Shown one piece after another: positions 39,685-48,571 of a DNA stretch of 64,000 bases (position 1 is its first letter; every line of letters starts with the position of its first letter). Both the position numbers and the translations under genes were made by a program. Origin of the DNA: Rhodothermales bacterium (GTDB taxonomy: Bacteria > Bacteroidota > Rhodothermia > Rhodothermales > Bin80); NCBI GenBank assembly GCA_028278205.1, contig JANQES010000011.1, forward strand, positions 22,857 through 86,856, given 5' to 3'. The notes below the pieces were generated by a model that worked only from the letters and a program-made list of their open reading frames with translations, made no database searches and had not been told where the DNA came from.

Positions 39685-40436
39685 AGGCTGATTCGAAACG
39701 CTTCAGGCAATCTCTGCCGCACCGCTTCTCGGATCGGTAAATCTTTCCGTAGGCGGCAACGCGCTGAAAAGGCCGGGGCGGGCGCTTCATTTTTTATTCA
39801 GAATGACCATGTCTGCATAGAATTTTGGGCGAGGTTTCGAGCGGCTTTTTGAGAGGTAAAAAACCGGGCAAATCAGGGTGATTTTGTGGCGATGGAAGCC
39901 GTTAGAAGTGGCTGCGAGGGCGAGTTGTATCCAGACATTATGAATCTGAATAATCGAGATTGAACATATTTAAAACATATAAAAAAGGAAATGGTTGGGT
40001 CGAAATGTAATCCTTCTCCTTTACGCAACTACCGATTGACTCCGGCACCGGCTTCGGCGCCAACTCGGGGTTACTTCTTTTTGTAACGATCTCCTGCCGG
40101 GGTGCGCTTTTCTTTCGTGGTGGGCTTTCTGCACTTTTCATCGTCCAAACCGCCTAAAAACAGCCTCTGCGGCCATTCTGCATTTCTGCGCCGGGGCGCC
40201 GCGCGCTGCGCCGCCTCGAAACGGCGGCAAAACGATCCCGATTTCCCCGTCGATTTTGGGCATGGCCGCGCGGGCCGTCGCCGAGATGGCACGCCGGTTG
40301 ATTTCCGAAGGCCCGCGTGTGCCGGCCTTTGAAGCAGTCCCCAGCTTTCTCCGCACAACGAATTACGGTTCGACGCTGCACACACCTTGAGTCTCTCCTC
40401 TCTCCTTGCTCTCCCACCTATAATGTATTTCTTACC
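39685..40436. other. Gene-poor 750-base stretch
   Basis: AT-richer than its surroundings (for example ACATATTTAAAACATATAAA near 39966) and without a convincing gene on either strand. 39780-39801 resembles the left half of the 33-nt hairpin core (GGGCGCTTCATTTTTT). 40262-40390 (MAARAVAEMARRLISEGPRV and on to a TGA) is a short plus-strand frame with plausible codon use that could be another remnant. A TATAATG at 40419 precedes the protease gene, but I find no matching -33/-35 box. Confidence 0.4.
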
Positions 40437-42374
40437 ATGTTTTCTGCTCGATTCTCGCTGCTCTTCGCGGCGCTACTCGCACTCGGTGCTCTGGCTGCGG
40501 CACCGCTAAAGGCTCAGCTCAGCGTCAAAGCCACCCCCTATAGTTTCCGCGCTACGCTCGACGAAGCCGTGCCCACCTACACCCTGCCGGCGAAAGACCT
40601 GCCGGCCCCGGCGCTGCAACTGCCTATTCAAGACCAATTCGGCTTCTTCCTCGTTCCTCCGGCCCAACTCGGCCTCGAAGCCGACGTCGACTTTGGTTTT
40701 GACAACGCGGGCCGGTGGCAGCATCTGCCCGACGGTGGACGCCTCTGGCGCGCGCGCATCGCCTCGGAAGGCGCCTCGGCGCTCCACCTGATCTACGACG
40801 ACTTTTGGATGCCCGAGGGCGCCCAACTCTTTCTCTATAACGATGACCACAGCGTCGTGCTGGGCGCTTTTACCGAGCGGAACAACAAAGACTATGGCAG
40901 CTTTTCTACGGATTTCGTGCCGGGCGAGGCCACCACGTTAGAATATTATGAGCCGGCGGGGGGGACCGAGCCGGGCCGCCTGCACGTTGCCACGCTCTTG
41001 CATGGCACAGAGCAAAGCGCTGCTAAGAGCGGCGCCTCGGCGGGGACCGCGCTGCCGTGCGCCATCAACGTCGAATGCCCCGAGGGCAGCGGCTGGGGCA
41101 CCGAAATCAAATCGGTCGTTAAGATCAGCAACGGCTGCACGGGCGTGCTCATCAACAATGTCGAAGAAGACGAGACGCCCTACGTCTTGACCGTCAATCA
41201 CTGTGGCTGGCCCTCGGTCGGGCAGACGGTCAACTGGGTCTTCTCGTTTAACTCTCAGACGGATACGTGTTCGGGCCCGGACGGATCGTACACCGGGACG
41301 ATTTCGGGGGCCACCGTGGTGGCCGCCAGTTCCGCGTACGACTTCACGCTGTTGGAGCTATCGGAGGGGATTCCGGAAGAATTCGACGCCTACTTTGCCG
41401 GTTGGTCGATCCAGGATGACGACCCTTCAAGCGGGGTGGTCATTGGACATCCGAAAAGCGATTATAAGAAAATTACCGTCGAAGACGACCCGATCTGGAC
41501 GTCCCCGCAAAGCAGTAATATTCTGGTAGCCCTCTTCGACCACGGCACCATCGAGACAGGCTCGTCCGGATCTCCGCTGTTCGACGAGAACGGTGACCTC
41601 GTGGGGATCTTGAAGGCATCGTATAATCTTGACCCGGTTGCCTGCTCTGGTCCGGGCGGAGACGATAACGCGCCGCAAATCCAGTTCATGAAACTACCCG
41701 CTATCTGGAATGTTGGCGCCGCCGGCTCGCGTATCTCTGATTTTCTGGATCCGGGCAACACCGGCACGTCGAGCATGCCGCCGGCTCCGGCCACCGGCGC
41801 CAACCTGCCGGTTGAACTCGTCTCGTTCGATGCCCAACTCGACGGGCAAGCCGCCGAACTGCGCTGGGAAACCGCCTCGGAGACCAACAATGCCGGTTTT
41901 GAAATCCAGCAGTTTTCAACCGATGGAGCAGCAACGTGGGAGGCCCTTGGCTGGGTCGAGGGGCACGGCACGACGCTGGAGGCCCAGACCTACAGCTATC
42001 GCGTTGATTTCCTGGCGGCGGGCACCTACCGTTTCCGGCTCAAACAAATCGACTTTGACGGCACGTTCGAATACAGCCCGGAGGTAGAAGTGGCCGTAGG
42101 CATCCCATCGGCCTACCATCTCTCGCCGGCTTATCCGAACCCGTTCAACCCCGAGACGCAGTTTTCGTTGTCGGTGGCGCAGGCGCAACAGGTGCAGGTG
42201 GCCGTCTACGACATCATGGGCCGGCGCGTGGCGATGCTCTACGACGGGCTCATCGAGGCGCAGACGACCCGGGCGATGATGTTCGAGGCCGAGTCTTTGC
42301 CCAGCGGTCTGTACCTGATCCGGGTACTGGGCGAGCGGTTCGTCACCAGCCAGACCGTCACCCTGGTGAAATAA
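40437..42374 (+). CDS. Secreted trypsin-like serine protease (lysyl endopeptidase-like) with T9SS domain
   Basis: ATG 40437 starts a signal peptide (LLFAALLALGALAAAPLKAQ). A propeptide-like region (about 25-215) is followed by a chymotrypsin-fold domain with NGCTGVLINN, VLTVNHCG (His255), YDFTLLELS (Asp302) and GSSGSPLF (Ser377), and cysteines matching Achromobacter protease I/lysyl endopeptidase. After it come the LPVELVSFDAQLDGQAAELR beta-domain often found before sorting signals and a type-A T9SS C-terminal domain (LSPAYPNPFNPETQFSLSV ... VTLVK). Expected to be released or anchored at the cell surface, for extracellular protein breakdown. 645 residues. Confidence 0.9.
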   Translation: MFSARFSLLFAALLALGALAAAPLKAQLSVKATPYSFRATLDEAVPTYTLPAKDLPAPALQLPIQDQFGFFLVPPAQLGLEADVDFGFDNAGRWQHLPDGGRLWRARIASEGASALHLIYDDFWMPEGAQLFLYNDDHSVVLGAFTERNNKDYGSFSTDFVPGEATTLEYYEPAGGTEPGRLHVATLLHGTEQSAAKSGASAGTALPCAINVECPEGSGWGTEIKSVVKISNGCTGVLINNVEEDETPYVLTVNHCGWPSVGQTVNWVFSFNSQTDTCSGPDGSYTGTISGATVVAASSAYDFTLLELSEGIPEEFDAYFAGWSIQDDDPSSGVVIGHPKSDYKKITVEDDPIWTSPQSSNILVALFDHGTIETGSSGSPLFDENGDLVGILKASYNLDPVACSGPGGDDNAPQIQFMKLPAIWNVGAAGSRISDFLDPGNTGTSSMPPAPATGANLPVELVSFDAQLDGQAAELRWETASETNNAGFEIQQFSTDGAATWEALGWVEGHGTTLEAQTYSYRVDFLAAGTYRFRLKQIDFDGTFEYSPEVEVAVGIPSAYHLSPAYPNPFNPETQFSLSVAQAQQVQVAVYDIMGRRVAMLYDGLIEAQTTRAMMFEAESLPSGLYLIRVLGERFVTSQTVTLVK

Positions 42375-42380
42375 ATACTG

Positions 42381-42466
42381 CATGAACGAAAGGGAGAGAG
42401 GGTGCCGGGGGGATTGGAAATACGATCTCCCTTTCTCCCTCTCCCCCACTCTCCCTTTCCTTCATA
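42381..42466. repeat. Palindromic element, GGGAGAGAGGG family
   Basis: ATGAACGAAAGGGAGAGAGG (42382 on) faces CCACTCTCCCTTTCCTTCAT (ending 42466), with TCTCCCTTTCTCCCTCTCCC between. Starts seven bases after the protease stop, between convergent genes. Confidence 0.75.
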
Positions 42467-42470
42467 AAGA

Positions 42471-42504
42471 AACGCCCCCGCCGGATTGCTACGGCGGGGG
42501 CGTT
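42471..42504. terminator. Stem-loop between convergent genes
   Basis: AACGCCCCCGCC (42471-42482) and GGCGGGGGCGTT (42493-42504) form a perfect 12-bp stem with loop GGATTGCTAC, followed by CTGTATTTG. Likely serves as terminator for the protease gene and, in the other direction, for the minus-strand T9SS gene. Confidence 0.65.
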
Positions 42505-42535
42505 CTGTATTTGTCAGGAATGATGCAGCAGCGGG

Positions 42536-44452
42536 TTACTTGACCAACGTGATCGTCTGGGTATCGACGAAGCGCTCGCCCTGCACACGCAGCACGTAGA
42601 CACCGCTACGCAGGTCGCTGCCGTCGATCTGGATCGTCTTGGTGGTGCCTGCTGCCGGACGGCCCGCAAAGAGCACCTTCACGCGCTGACCCAGCATGTT
42701 GAACAACTCTACCCGAACCTCTTGCTCCTGCTTGACGCCGAAGCTCAACGACGCCTGCGGGTTGAACGGGTTGGGATAGACTTTGCTGACCAGGAACGAC
42801 TCCGGCATCCCGACCGACACCTCGATCTGCGGCGAGTATTCGAAGGCGCCGTCGAAGTCGACCTGCTTGAGACGGAAGACGTGGCGGCCCGGCGTCAGAT
42901 CATCGACCCGGAACGTGTAGCGCTGCGCCTCCAGCGTCGTGCCATGCCCCTCAACGAAGCCCAGGCTCTCGAAGACCGCTGAAGTCTTATCAGCTTCATC
43001 CACATCCACGTAGCGATGCTGGACCTCGAAGCCGGCGTTGTTGGTCTCCGAAGCCGTCTCCCAGACGAGCAGGGCATCGCGCCCGTCGAGTTCACTCTCG
43101 AACGAGATCAACTCGACCGGCAGCACCGTCACCAACCCGCACTCGTCGTCTTCGCCCGTAAGCACCGGCGGGTTGTTGCCCGTATTGCCGGGCATCGAGT
43201 CGTCGTCGGTCTGGTCCATGCTGAAGACCTCGGCAAAGAGATTACTCTCCGTGCGACTCGGGGGCGGGCTCGCCTGTACCTCCAGATGAAACTCGAGGTC
43301 GACATCGCTGCCGGCAGCCAGGCTGTTGAGGTTGAACGTGACCGAGCCCCAGGTGCCCGGCGTGGGATTCGAGAAGTTCGTAGACGAGCATCCGGGCGAG
43401 CACGAAGCCCCGTTGGCCGTATCGAAGTTCAGATCGACGTCGCCGTCGCCGTCCGCGTCGCCGGGGAAGTAGACCTTGAAGGTCAGGCCGGTCGCGGTGA
43501 CGCTGGCAGCTTCATTGGTGAACGTAAGGTTGTAGCGCAGCACTTCGCCGGCGCGGCCGGGTTCGCAGGCAGGCAGGTTCAGGGGATCGCAGACATGGCC
43601 GGTGGTGATGTTGGTGTAGCCATATTCACCGCTGACGCCCGGTCCCGGCTCACACTTCAGGTCTACGGGCGGCGGCGGGCAGTACTTGATCGACGGCACG
43701 GCGCCACTGCTGTTCAAGATCACTTTGAGCGTCTTGGTGCCGGGCCGGTTGAAACCAACAGACTGGTAGCTGTTGTTGCCCAGAGCGCTTACTGATCTTT
43801 CGCCAATGATCAGGGAACCGCCTTCGTTGTAGGCCCGGAGCTTGGCCGAGATGGAGCCGTCGTCCATATCCAGCATGCGCACCCGGAGAAGGTCGACGGG
43901 GTCGTCGAAGACAAAGACGAGCGTGCCGCCCTGAGCGTTGTCGTCCGGATCGTTCTGATCGTTGTCTTCAGAGATGATCAGGATCTGGCCGCGCGCCGAG
44001 TTGTTGCCCGATCCGCTTCCAGGCGTCCTCAGGTCGTGGTCGCCGCCGGAGCAGGCCGGCGATCCTCCGCCCTGGCCGCAATTGGAATTGAAGATCATCG
44101 CCCGGCGACCGGCGGGACTCGTGTTCTCGGTCGAGACCGTCACGCCCGGAATTTGCGTGGTGACGAAGGTGCCTGCGTTGAGGCCGGCCTCTTCGAAGTT
44201 GATGGTAACGGGATTGGGGCAGGTTCCGCCGCCGCCGCCGGTAGCCGGCACGGGCGGGCCATCGGGTGCATAATTGAAGTAGGGGTTGGACTGATTGCCG
44301 TCGTCGTCAGGCTGTCCCTGAGCCCATGCCGAGGCCTGCGCCATCCAGGCAACCAGGGCCACCATCAGCAGCCCAACACGGATCACTGAACGGAACCGGC
44401 GTGTCGAGAAGCTCGGCCCGTCCGTCGAGGAAATGTGCGTAGCGAGTTTCAT
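42536..44452 (-). CDS. T9SS-secreted protein, paralogue A
   Basis: ATG 44452 (MKLATHISSTDG) opens an extended signal peptide ending ASAWAQ. About 638 residues. Residues about 90-270 form a lectin-like/PEP-CTERM-style beta-sandwich (VTINFEEAGLNAGTFVTTQI, LVFVFDDPVDLLRVRMLDMD). The region from about 285 onward is shared with the next gene: GYTNITTGHVCDP, GEVLRYNLTFTNEAAS, YFPGDADGDGDVDLNFDT, FNLNSLAAGSDVDLEFHLEV. Then LPVELISFESELDGRDALLV and a type-A sorting domain (SKVYPNPFNPQASLSFGVKQ ... ITLVK). Likely a large cell-surface or matrix protein. Promoter and leader described separately. Confidence 0.85.
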   Translation of the reverse strand: MKLATHISSTDGPSFSTRRFRSVIRVGLLMVALVAWMAQASAWAQGQPDDDGNQSNPYFNYAPDGPPVPATGGGGGTCPNPVTINFEEAGLNAGTFVTTQIPGVTVSTENTSPAGRRAMIFNSNCGQGGGSPACSGGDHDLRTPGSGSGNNSARGQILIISEDNDQNDPDDNAQGGTLVFVFDDPVDLLRVRMLDMDDGSISAKLRAYNEGGSLIIGERSVSALGNNSYQSVGFNRPGTKTLKVILNSSGAVPSIKYCPPPPVDLKCEPGPGVSGEYGYTNITTGHVCDPLNLPACEPGRAGEVLRYNLTFTNEAASVTATGLTFKVYFPGDADGDGDVDLNFDTANGASCSPGCSSTNFSNPTPGTWGSVTFNLNSLAAGSDVDLEFHLEVQASPPPSRTESNLFAEVFSMDQTDDDSMPGNTGNNPPVLTGEDDECGLVTVLPVELISFESELDGRDALLVWETASETNNAGFEVQHRYVDVDEADKTSAVFESLGFVEGHGTTLEAQRYTFRVDDLTPGRHVFRLKQVDFDGAFEYSPQIEVSVGMPESFLVSKVYPNPFNPQASLSFGVKQEQEVRVELFNMLGQRVKVLFAGRPAAGTTKTIQIDGSDLRSGVYVLRVQGERFVDTQTITLVK

Positions 44453-44458
44453 AGCAAA

Positions 44459-44478
44459 ACGTATCAAGGTGAGACTCC
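44459..44478 (-). promoter_or_regulatory. 20-nt leader motif conserved between the two T9SS paralogues
   Basis: GGAGTCTCACCTTGATACGT on the minus strand ends six bases before the start codon of paralogue A. The identical 20 bases precede paralogue B (46676-46695). The GGAG is too far from the ATG to act as a normal ribosome site. Confidence 0.6.
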
Positions 44479-44637
44479 ATTTGCATATCGATCTGGCATC
44501 ATCACGCGGAAGCCGACATGGTCCTGAAGTCAAAATGTGCGAAAAAACACCTGTGTGGGGGGAGTGGCAGGGGGGCCCATGAAAAACCGCGCCTGTATAC
44601 ATCATTAAGCCAAACACCATGCCCAACGACTCAAACA

Positions 44638-44669
44638 CAAAAGTAGGATAAAGTCTCAATTATATCAAA
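44638..44669 (-). promoter_or_regulatory. Bacteroidota-type promoter for paralogue A
   Basis: On the minus strand TTTG (44669-44666), 20-base spacer, then TACTTTTG (44645-44638). This matches the Bacteroidota consensus TTTG-N19/20-TANNTTTG exactly. Predicted transcript start near 44631, giving a leader of about 180 bases. Confidence 0.65.
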
Positions 44670-44691
44670 GAGGGAAGGTATTTTAATAAAG

Positions 44692-44724
44692 CCGGCCGGC
44701 CCTGACACACGCAGGGCCGACCGG
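44692..44724 (-). terminator. Intrinsic terminator of paralogue B
   Basis: Stem CCGGTCGGCCCTG / CAGGGCCGGCCGG (44692-44724, one mismatch), loop of seven, followed on the minus strand by CTTTATTAAAA. It sits 35 bases past the stop of the 44760 gene. Confidence 0.7.
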
Positions 44725-44759
44725 TTTCGCCGCATCTTAATCGGATCCTCACATCATTA

Positions 44760-46667
44760 TCATTTTATCAACGTGATCGTCTGGGTTTCGATGAACTGCT
44801 CGCCGACGATCTGAACCATGTAGGTGCCCGTCACCAGACGGCTGCCGTCGATCAACACCGTCTGTGTCACCCCTGCCGAGGGCACGCCCTGGTAAAGCTC
44901 CAACACGCGCTGGCCCAGCATGTTGTAGACCGACACCCGCACCTGCTGGCTCTGACGCACCGCAAACTGCAAGGTCGCTTCCGGGTTGAACGGGTTGGGA
45001 TAGATCGACGAGACGAAATACGCCGCCGGCATCTCCACGCTCACCTCCACTTCCGGCGAGTACTCGAAGGCGCCGTCGAAATCGATCTGCTTGAGACGGA
45101 AGACGTGACGACCCGGCGTCAGATCATCCACCCGGAACGTGTAGGTCTGCGTCTCCAGCGTCGTGCCGGCGCCCTCAACAAAGCCCAGGCTCTCGAACTG
45201 TGTGCTCTCGCCTGCCCGGTGTTGGACTTCGAAACCGGCGTTGTTGGTCTCCGAAGCCGTCTGCCAGCGAAGCAGCGCATCGCGCCCATCGAGTTCGGCT
45301 TTGAAAAGCGTCAACTCGACCGGCAGCAACGTCACCAGGCCGCACTCGTCGTCTTCGCCGTTAAGCACAGGCTGGACCTTAGGCACGTTCTTGCCCAGAT
45401 TGCCGGGCGTCGAGTCGTCGTCGTCCTGGTTCATGCTGAAGACTTCAGCAAAGAGATTACGCACAGACGGCGTGTCAGGCGGACTCGACTGCACCTTCAG
45501 ATGAAACTCGACTTCGACCTCATTGCCAGCGCCCAGGCTGTTGAGGTTGAACGTGACGGCCCCGCCCCAGGTGCTAACCGTCGGATCCGTGAAGCTCGTG
45601 GACGAGCACGCGGGCGAGCACGAGGCGCCGTTGACGGTATCGAATTTCAGATCCACGTCGCCGTCGCTGTCGACGTCGCCGGGGAAGTAGGCCTTGAGGG
45701 TCAGGCCCGTTGCGGAGACGGTGGAGGCGGCTTCGTTGCGGAACTTAATGCGGTAGCGAAGCACCTCGCCGGCGCGGGCCGGGTCGCAGGCGCCGACGTC
45801 GTTGGGATCGCAGACCTGGCCGGTGGTGATGTTGGTGTAGCCGTAATTGCCGTCGGCCACACCCGGTCCGGGCACACACAGCACGTCTACCTTTTGCACC
45901 ACGCAGGAATCGTCGTCGTCGTCATTGTTGGGATGGCCGTCGTCGTCGTCGCCCATGCCGTCATCGTCGTCGTCGCTGCCGTCGTCGTCGTTGTCGGGGG
46001 TGCCGTCGTCGTCATCGCCCATGCCGTCGTCGTCGTCGTCGTTGCCGGGCACGCCGTCGTCGTCGTCGCCCATGCCGTCGTCGTCGTCGTCGGAGCAGGT
46101 CTGGTTGCAGGGGTCGCCGTCGTCGTCGTTATCGGCGACGCCGTCGTCGTCGTCGTCTTGGCCGTCGTCGTCGTCGTCGGCGCTGCCGCCGCCGCTGTCG
46201 TCGTCGTCGCCGCCGCCGCCGGTGTTGGTGCCTCCACCGAGGCCGCCTGCTCCATCGCCGCCGTTGTTGTCGTCGCCGCCGTCGTCATCGTCGTCGGCGT
46301 CGCCGCCGCCGGGCACACAGCCGCAGCCGGCGCCATCGTCGTCGTCGTCGTTATCGGCGGTGCCGTCATCGTCGTCGTCGTTGCCGTCGTCATCATCGTC
46401 GCCGATGGTGCAATTGCCGCCGTCGTCGTCGTCATCATCGACGAGGAAGGACGGGACGTTAAAGAAGGAGGCCGACTTTACAGAGGCCGTCGTCACCGCG
46501 CTTGCCGCCTTGAGGTTTGCCGCCGCTGTGCCATCGGACGAAGAGCGCTGGGTGGTCCATCCGATGACGGTAAAAAGGGCGAGTACGGCAGCCCAGATGA
46601 CTGCCGCAAGCACGGTTTGGGATAAAGATGAAAGAAATTTCTTCGGGGTTGGGGTAGCTCGTTTCAT
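44760..46667 (-). CDS. T9SS-secreted protein with long Asp-rich tract, paralogue B
   Basis: 635 residues. An N-terminal signal/anchor (VLAAVIWAAVLALFTVIGW) precedes a roughly 180-residue tract (about 76-255, bases 45905-46440) made almost only of Asp, Gly, Asn and a few Cys, with units such as DDDDDGMGDDDDGTPDNDDD and paired cysteines (CTIG, CGCVPG, CNQTC). Such runs resemble over-expanded thrombospondin type-3 calcium-binding repeats (DxDxDG). From about residue 262 it parallels paralogue A through the shared domain and type-A sorting signal (SSIYPNPFNPEATLQFAVRQ ... ITLIK). Likely a calcium-loaded surface or matrix protein. The GTC/GAC trinucleotide runs should be prone to length change. 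Confidence 0.85.
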   Translation of the reverse strand: MKRATPTPKKFLSSLSQTVLAAVIWAAVLALFTVIGWTTQRSSSDGTAAANLKAASAVTTASVKSASFFNVPSFLVDDDDDDGGNCTIGDDDDDGNDDDDDGTADNDDDDDGAGCGCVPGGGDADDDDDGGDDNNGGDGAGGLGGGTNTGGGGDDDDSGGGSADDDDDGQDDDDDGVADNDDDGDPCNQTCSDDDDDGMGDDDDGVPGNDDDDDGMGDDDDGTPDNDDDGSDDDDDGMGDDDDGHPNNDDDDDSCVVQKVDVLCVPGPGVADGNYGYTNITTGQVCDPNDVGACDPARAGEVLRYRIKFRNEAASTVSATGLTLKAYFPGDVDSDGDVDLKFDTVNGASCSPACSSTSFTDPTVSTWGGAVTFNLNSLGAGNEVEVEFHLKVQSSPPDTPSVRNLFAEVFSMNQDDDDSTPGNLGKNVPKVQPVLNGEDDECGLVTLLPVELTLFKAELDGRDALLRWQTASETNNAGFEVQHRAGESTQFESLGFVEGAGTTLETQTYTFRVDDLTPGRHVFRLKQIDFDGAFEYSPEVEVSVEMPAAYFVSSIYPNPFNPEATLQFAVRQSQQVRVSVYNMLGQRVLELYQGVPSAGVTQTVLIDGSRLVTGTYMVQIVGEQFIETQTITLIK

Positions 46668-46675
46668 GACCCTGG

Positions 46676-46695
46676 ACGTATCAAGGTGAGACTCC
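46676..46695 (-). promoter_or_regulatory. 20-nt leader motif before paralogue B
   Basis: Second exact copy of the motif at 44459-44478, ending eight bases before the start codon. A hairpin AATCGATA...TATCGATT (46703-46733) lies just upstream in the same leader. Confidence 0.6.
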
Positions 46696-46733
46696 TTCTC
46701 ATAATCGATACTGAAAACGGCGCGGTATCGATT

Positions 46734-47009
46734 GAGGGGGATAAGGAGTAAAAAGGGGCGAAAAGGGCGATTTTACGCGTTTACAGCGGTTTGAACATCT
46801 TAACCGCTATATGGGGTACCTGGGATGACAAAGACGATGCCTATTTCACAAACAGTCAAAACCTCACTCGCACCGTTTTGGCACTTCTCAAAATTATTCA
46901 AATCCATGAAAAAATCAAGTTGGATTATTCCTTTTGGCGGAATCACCAGCCTTTCTCGCCTCAGCAAAGGGTAAAAAGCTAAAGATACGGCAATAAGTCG
47001 TCTTGCCGG
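46734..47009. other. Non-coding stretch between divergent genes
   Basis: AT-rich stretch of about 275 bases (for example CTCAAAATTATTCAAATCCA) with no convincing gene or RNA. Probably holds promoter elements for paralogue B, but I could not fit the Bacteroidota consensus on that strand. Confidence 0.35.
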
Positions 47010-47039
47010 TTGACTTTAGCGGCCCATGCTGTGTAGATT
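47010..47039 (+). promoter_or_regulatory. Candidate sigma-70-like promoter
   Basis: TTGACT (47010-47015), 18-base spacer, TAGATT (47034-47039), 41 bases before the ATG at 47081. Near-consensus boxes of the generic bacterial type rather than the Bacteroidota type. Confidence 0.4.
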
Positions 47040-47080
47040 GCGATTCAATTCTAGCCCTGCCGTTCTTGTGCAGAAACCGT

Positions 47081-48571
47081 ATGATTCGCGTCCTCTTTAG
47101 CGTCCTTGCCGTCGTGGCCGCCGTGCTTGCTATCGTGTTAGAGCAGCGCCTTCTCTACGTTGTAGCCGCCGCCATGCTGTTGATCGTCGTGATCTTGTGG
47201 ATTGCCGTGGCCCGGCGACGTCATCGCGCCGCCACGAAATCCTTCAAACCTGTGATGACGGCCCCTCCGGCCCCGGAAGAAAACCTGAAGGCGCTCGGCA
47301 TTATGGAGATTCGTCCGAAGGAGTCGGCCCCGTCCCGCCTCAGCAATGCCGGCGAACCGGCAACGCCCTCCGAACCAGCAGAGGCCGCACGTATCGAAGA
47401 GCCGCCTGCCGAAGCGCTGACCGAACCGGCAGCCCCGGAGGCAGCGCCCCCTGCGACACCCATCGAGGAATCTTCCTCCCTCGAAGAAACGCCCATCGAG
47501 GAGCCGCCTGAACCGGCAGCAACGACGCCCGAGGAAGCGCTCCTCGAAGAGGGTGCCGCGCCGGCCTCGGCGCTCAAGGAGTTCGTGATCCACTCCGCCC
47601 AAGCCGGCGCAACAGCCGAGGCGCACTCGAACGGACTGGAACAGGCTGACGCTCAACGCCACACGGAGACCGTGCTCGGGCCGTTCCTGCAATCCCTCCG
47701 GGCTGCGTTGGGTGCACACACGGTCTGTGTGTTGAAGCAAGAAGAGGTGGCCTTCGACTATCAGGTGATGGCCTTTGACAGCGCAGACGACACGACGCCC
47801 TCCAGCGATGCCTTCACCACCACGATACCGCTTCTGACAGCCAGCATGGCCCGGCAACCTGTAACGGTGCGCCGGGTGGACGCCGACGACCTGCCCCGGC
47901 ACAACCTGGGCTACAGTGCCCGGCCCGAAGCCATCCGCCGGGTGGCGCTGGCCCCCGCGCCGCGTCCCGAATCGGACCCCAACACCTACTTCCTCCTGGC
48001 CGATACGCCCCGAACCGACCTCCTGAACCGCCCCCAGGCCCGCGCGCTGCTGAGCCAGTTTGCCCGCCTGCTCGGCGTCCTCCTCGACGCCTCGGTCCCG
48101 GCGCCCGCCACGACGGCGCCAACGCCGGCAACCCAGCAGCCGATGCGCCCGCGCCGCGAGATCATCGCCGAAGAGATGGAACAGGCCCGCGCGCGCGATC
48201 AGTTGTTGGCCCTGGCCCTGGTCTACCTCAACCGGGCCGAAGACATCGCCATTGCGGGTGAGGACACCGTTGGCGACGCCGAGCATCTGCTCAAAGCACG
48301 CCTCACGCAGGCAGCCCGCAACAGCCGGGTCGAACGCTTCGGCGAACTCACCTACGGCGTCTTCTACGACGGCGATTTGCCGGAGGTCGAAGCCTGGGGC
48401 GCTCAGATTCAAGAGACCCTCGCCCGGGAAACGGGCCTGCTCGAAGGCGGCGTCAGTATCGGCATTGCGCTCCTGCAAGACCGGCACCAGACCCCCGACG
48501 CCTTCCGCGCCGACGCCACCGACGCCCTGCGCGAAGCCTACGAAACCGGCACGTGTACGATTCTGGAATAG
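47081..48571 (+). CDS. Membrane protein with GAF-like and degenerate GGDEF-like domains
   Basis: 496 residues. Two adjacent N-terminal membrane spans (VLFSVLAVVAAVLAIVLEQ, LLYVVAAAMLLIVVILWIAV) are followed by a long Pro/Glu/Ala-rich linker (about 60-185) with repeated PIEE/TPEE units, a GAF-like domain (about 205-345, VLGPFLQSLRAALGAHTVCVL) and a C-terminal domain with diguanylate-cyclase topology (ALALVYLNRAED, RVERFGELTYGVFYDG, GVSIGIALLQDRHQTPDAFR, ADATDALREAYETGTCTI). The GGDEF motif itself is replaced by FGELT, so it is unlikely to make c-di-GMP; it may sense nucleotides or serve as a scaffold. Its TAG merges into a palindromic element. Confidence 0.65.
   Translation: MIRVLFSVLAVVAAVLAIVLEQRLLYVVAAAMLLIVVILWIAVARRRHRAATKSFKPVMTAPPAPEENLKALGIMEIRPKESAPSRLSNAGEPATPSEPAEAARIEEPPAEALTEPAAPEAAPPATPIEESSSLEETPIEEPPEPAATTPEEALLEEGAAPASALKEFVIHSAQAGATAEAHSNGLEQADAQRHTETVLGPFLQSLRAALGAHTVCVLKQEEVAFDYQVMAFDSADDTTPSSDAFTTTIPLLTASMARQPVTVRRVDADDLPRHNLGYSARPEAIRRVALAPAPRPESDPNTYFLLADTPRTDLLNRPQARALLSQFARLLGVLLDASVPAPATTAPTPATQQPMRPRREIIAEEMEQARARDQLLALALVYLNRAEDIAIAGEDTVGDAEHLLKARLTQAARNSRVERFGELTYGVFYDGDLPEVEAWGAQIQETLARETGLLEGGVSIGIALLQDRHQTPDAFRADATDALREAYETGTCTILE

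Noticed and set aside
45105..46625. Plus-strand reading frame rich in VVV/GVVVV repeats
   Set aside because: It is the antisense shadow of the Asp-rich tract (GAC/GTC repeat) of the minus-strand T9SS gene.
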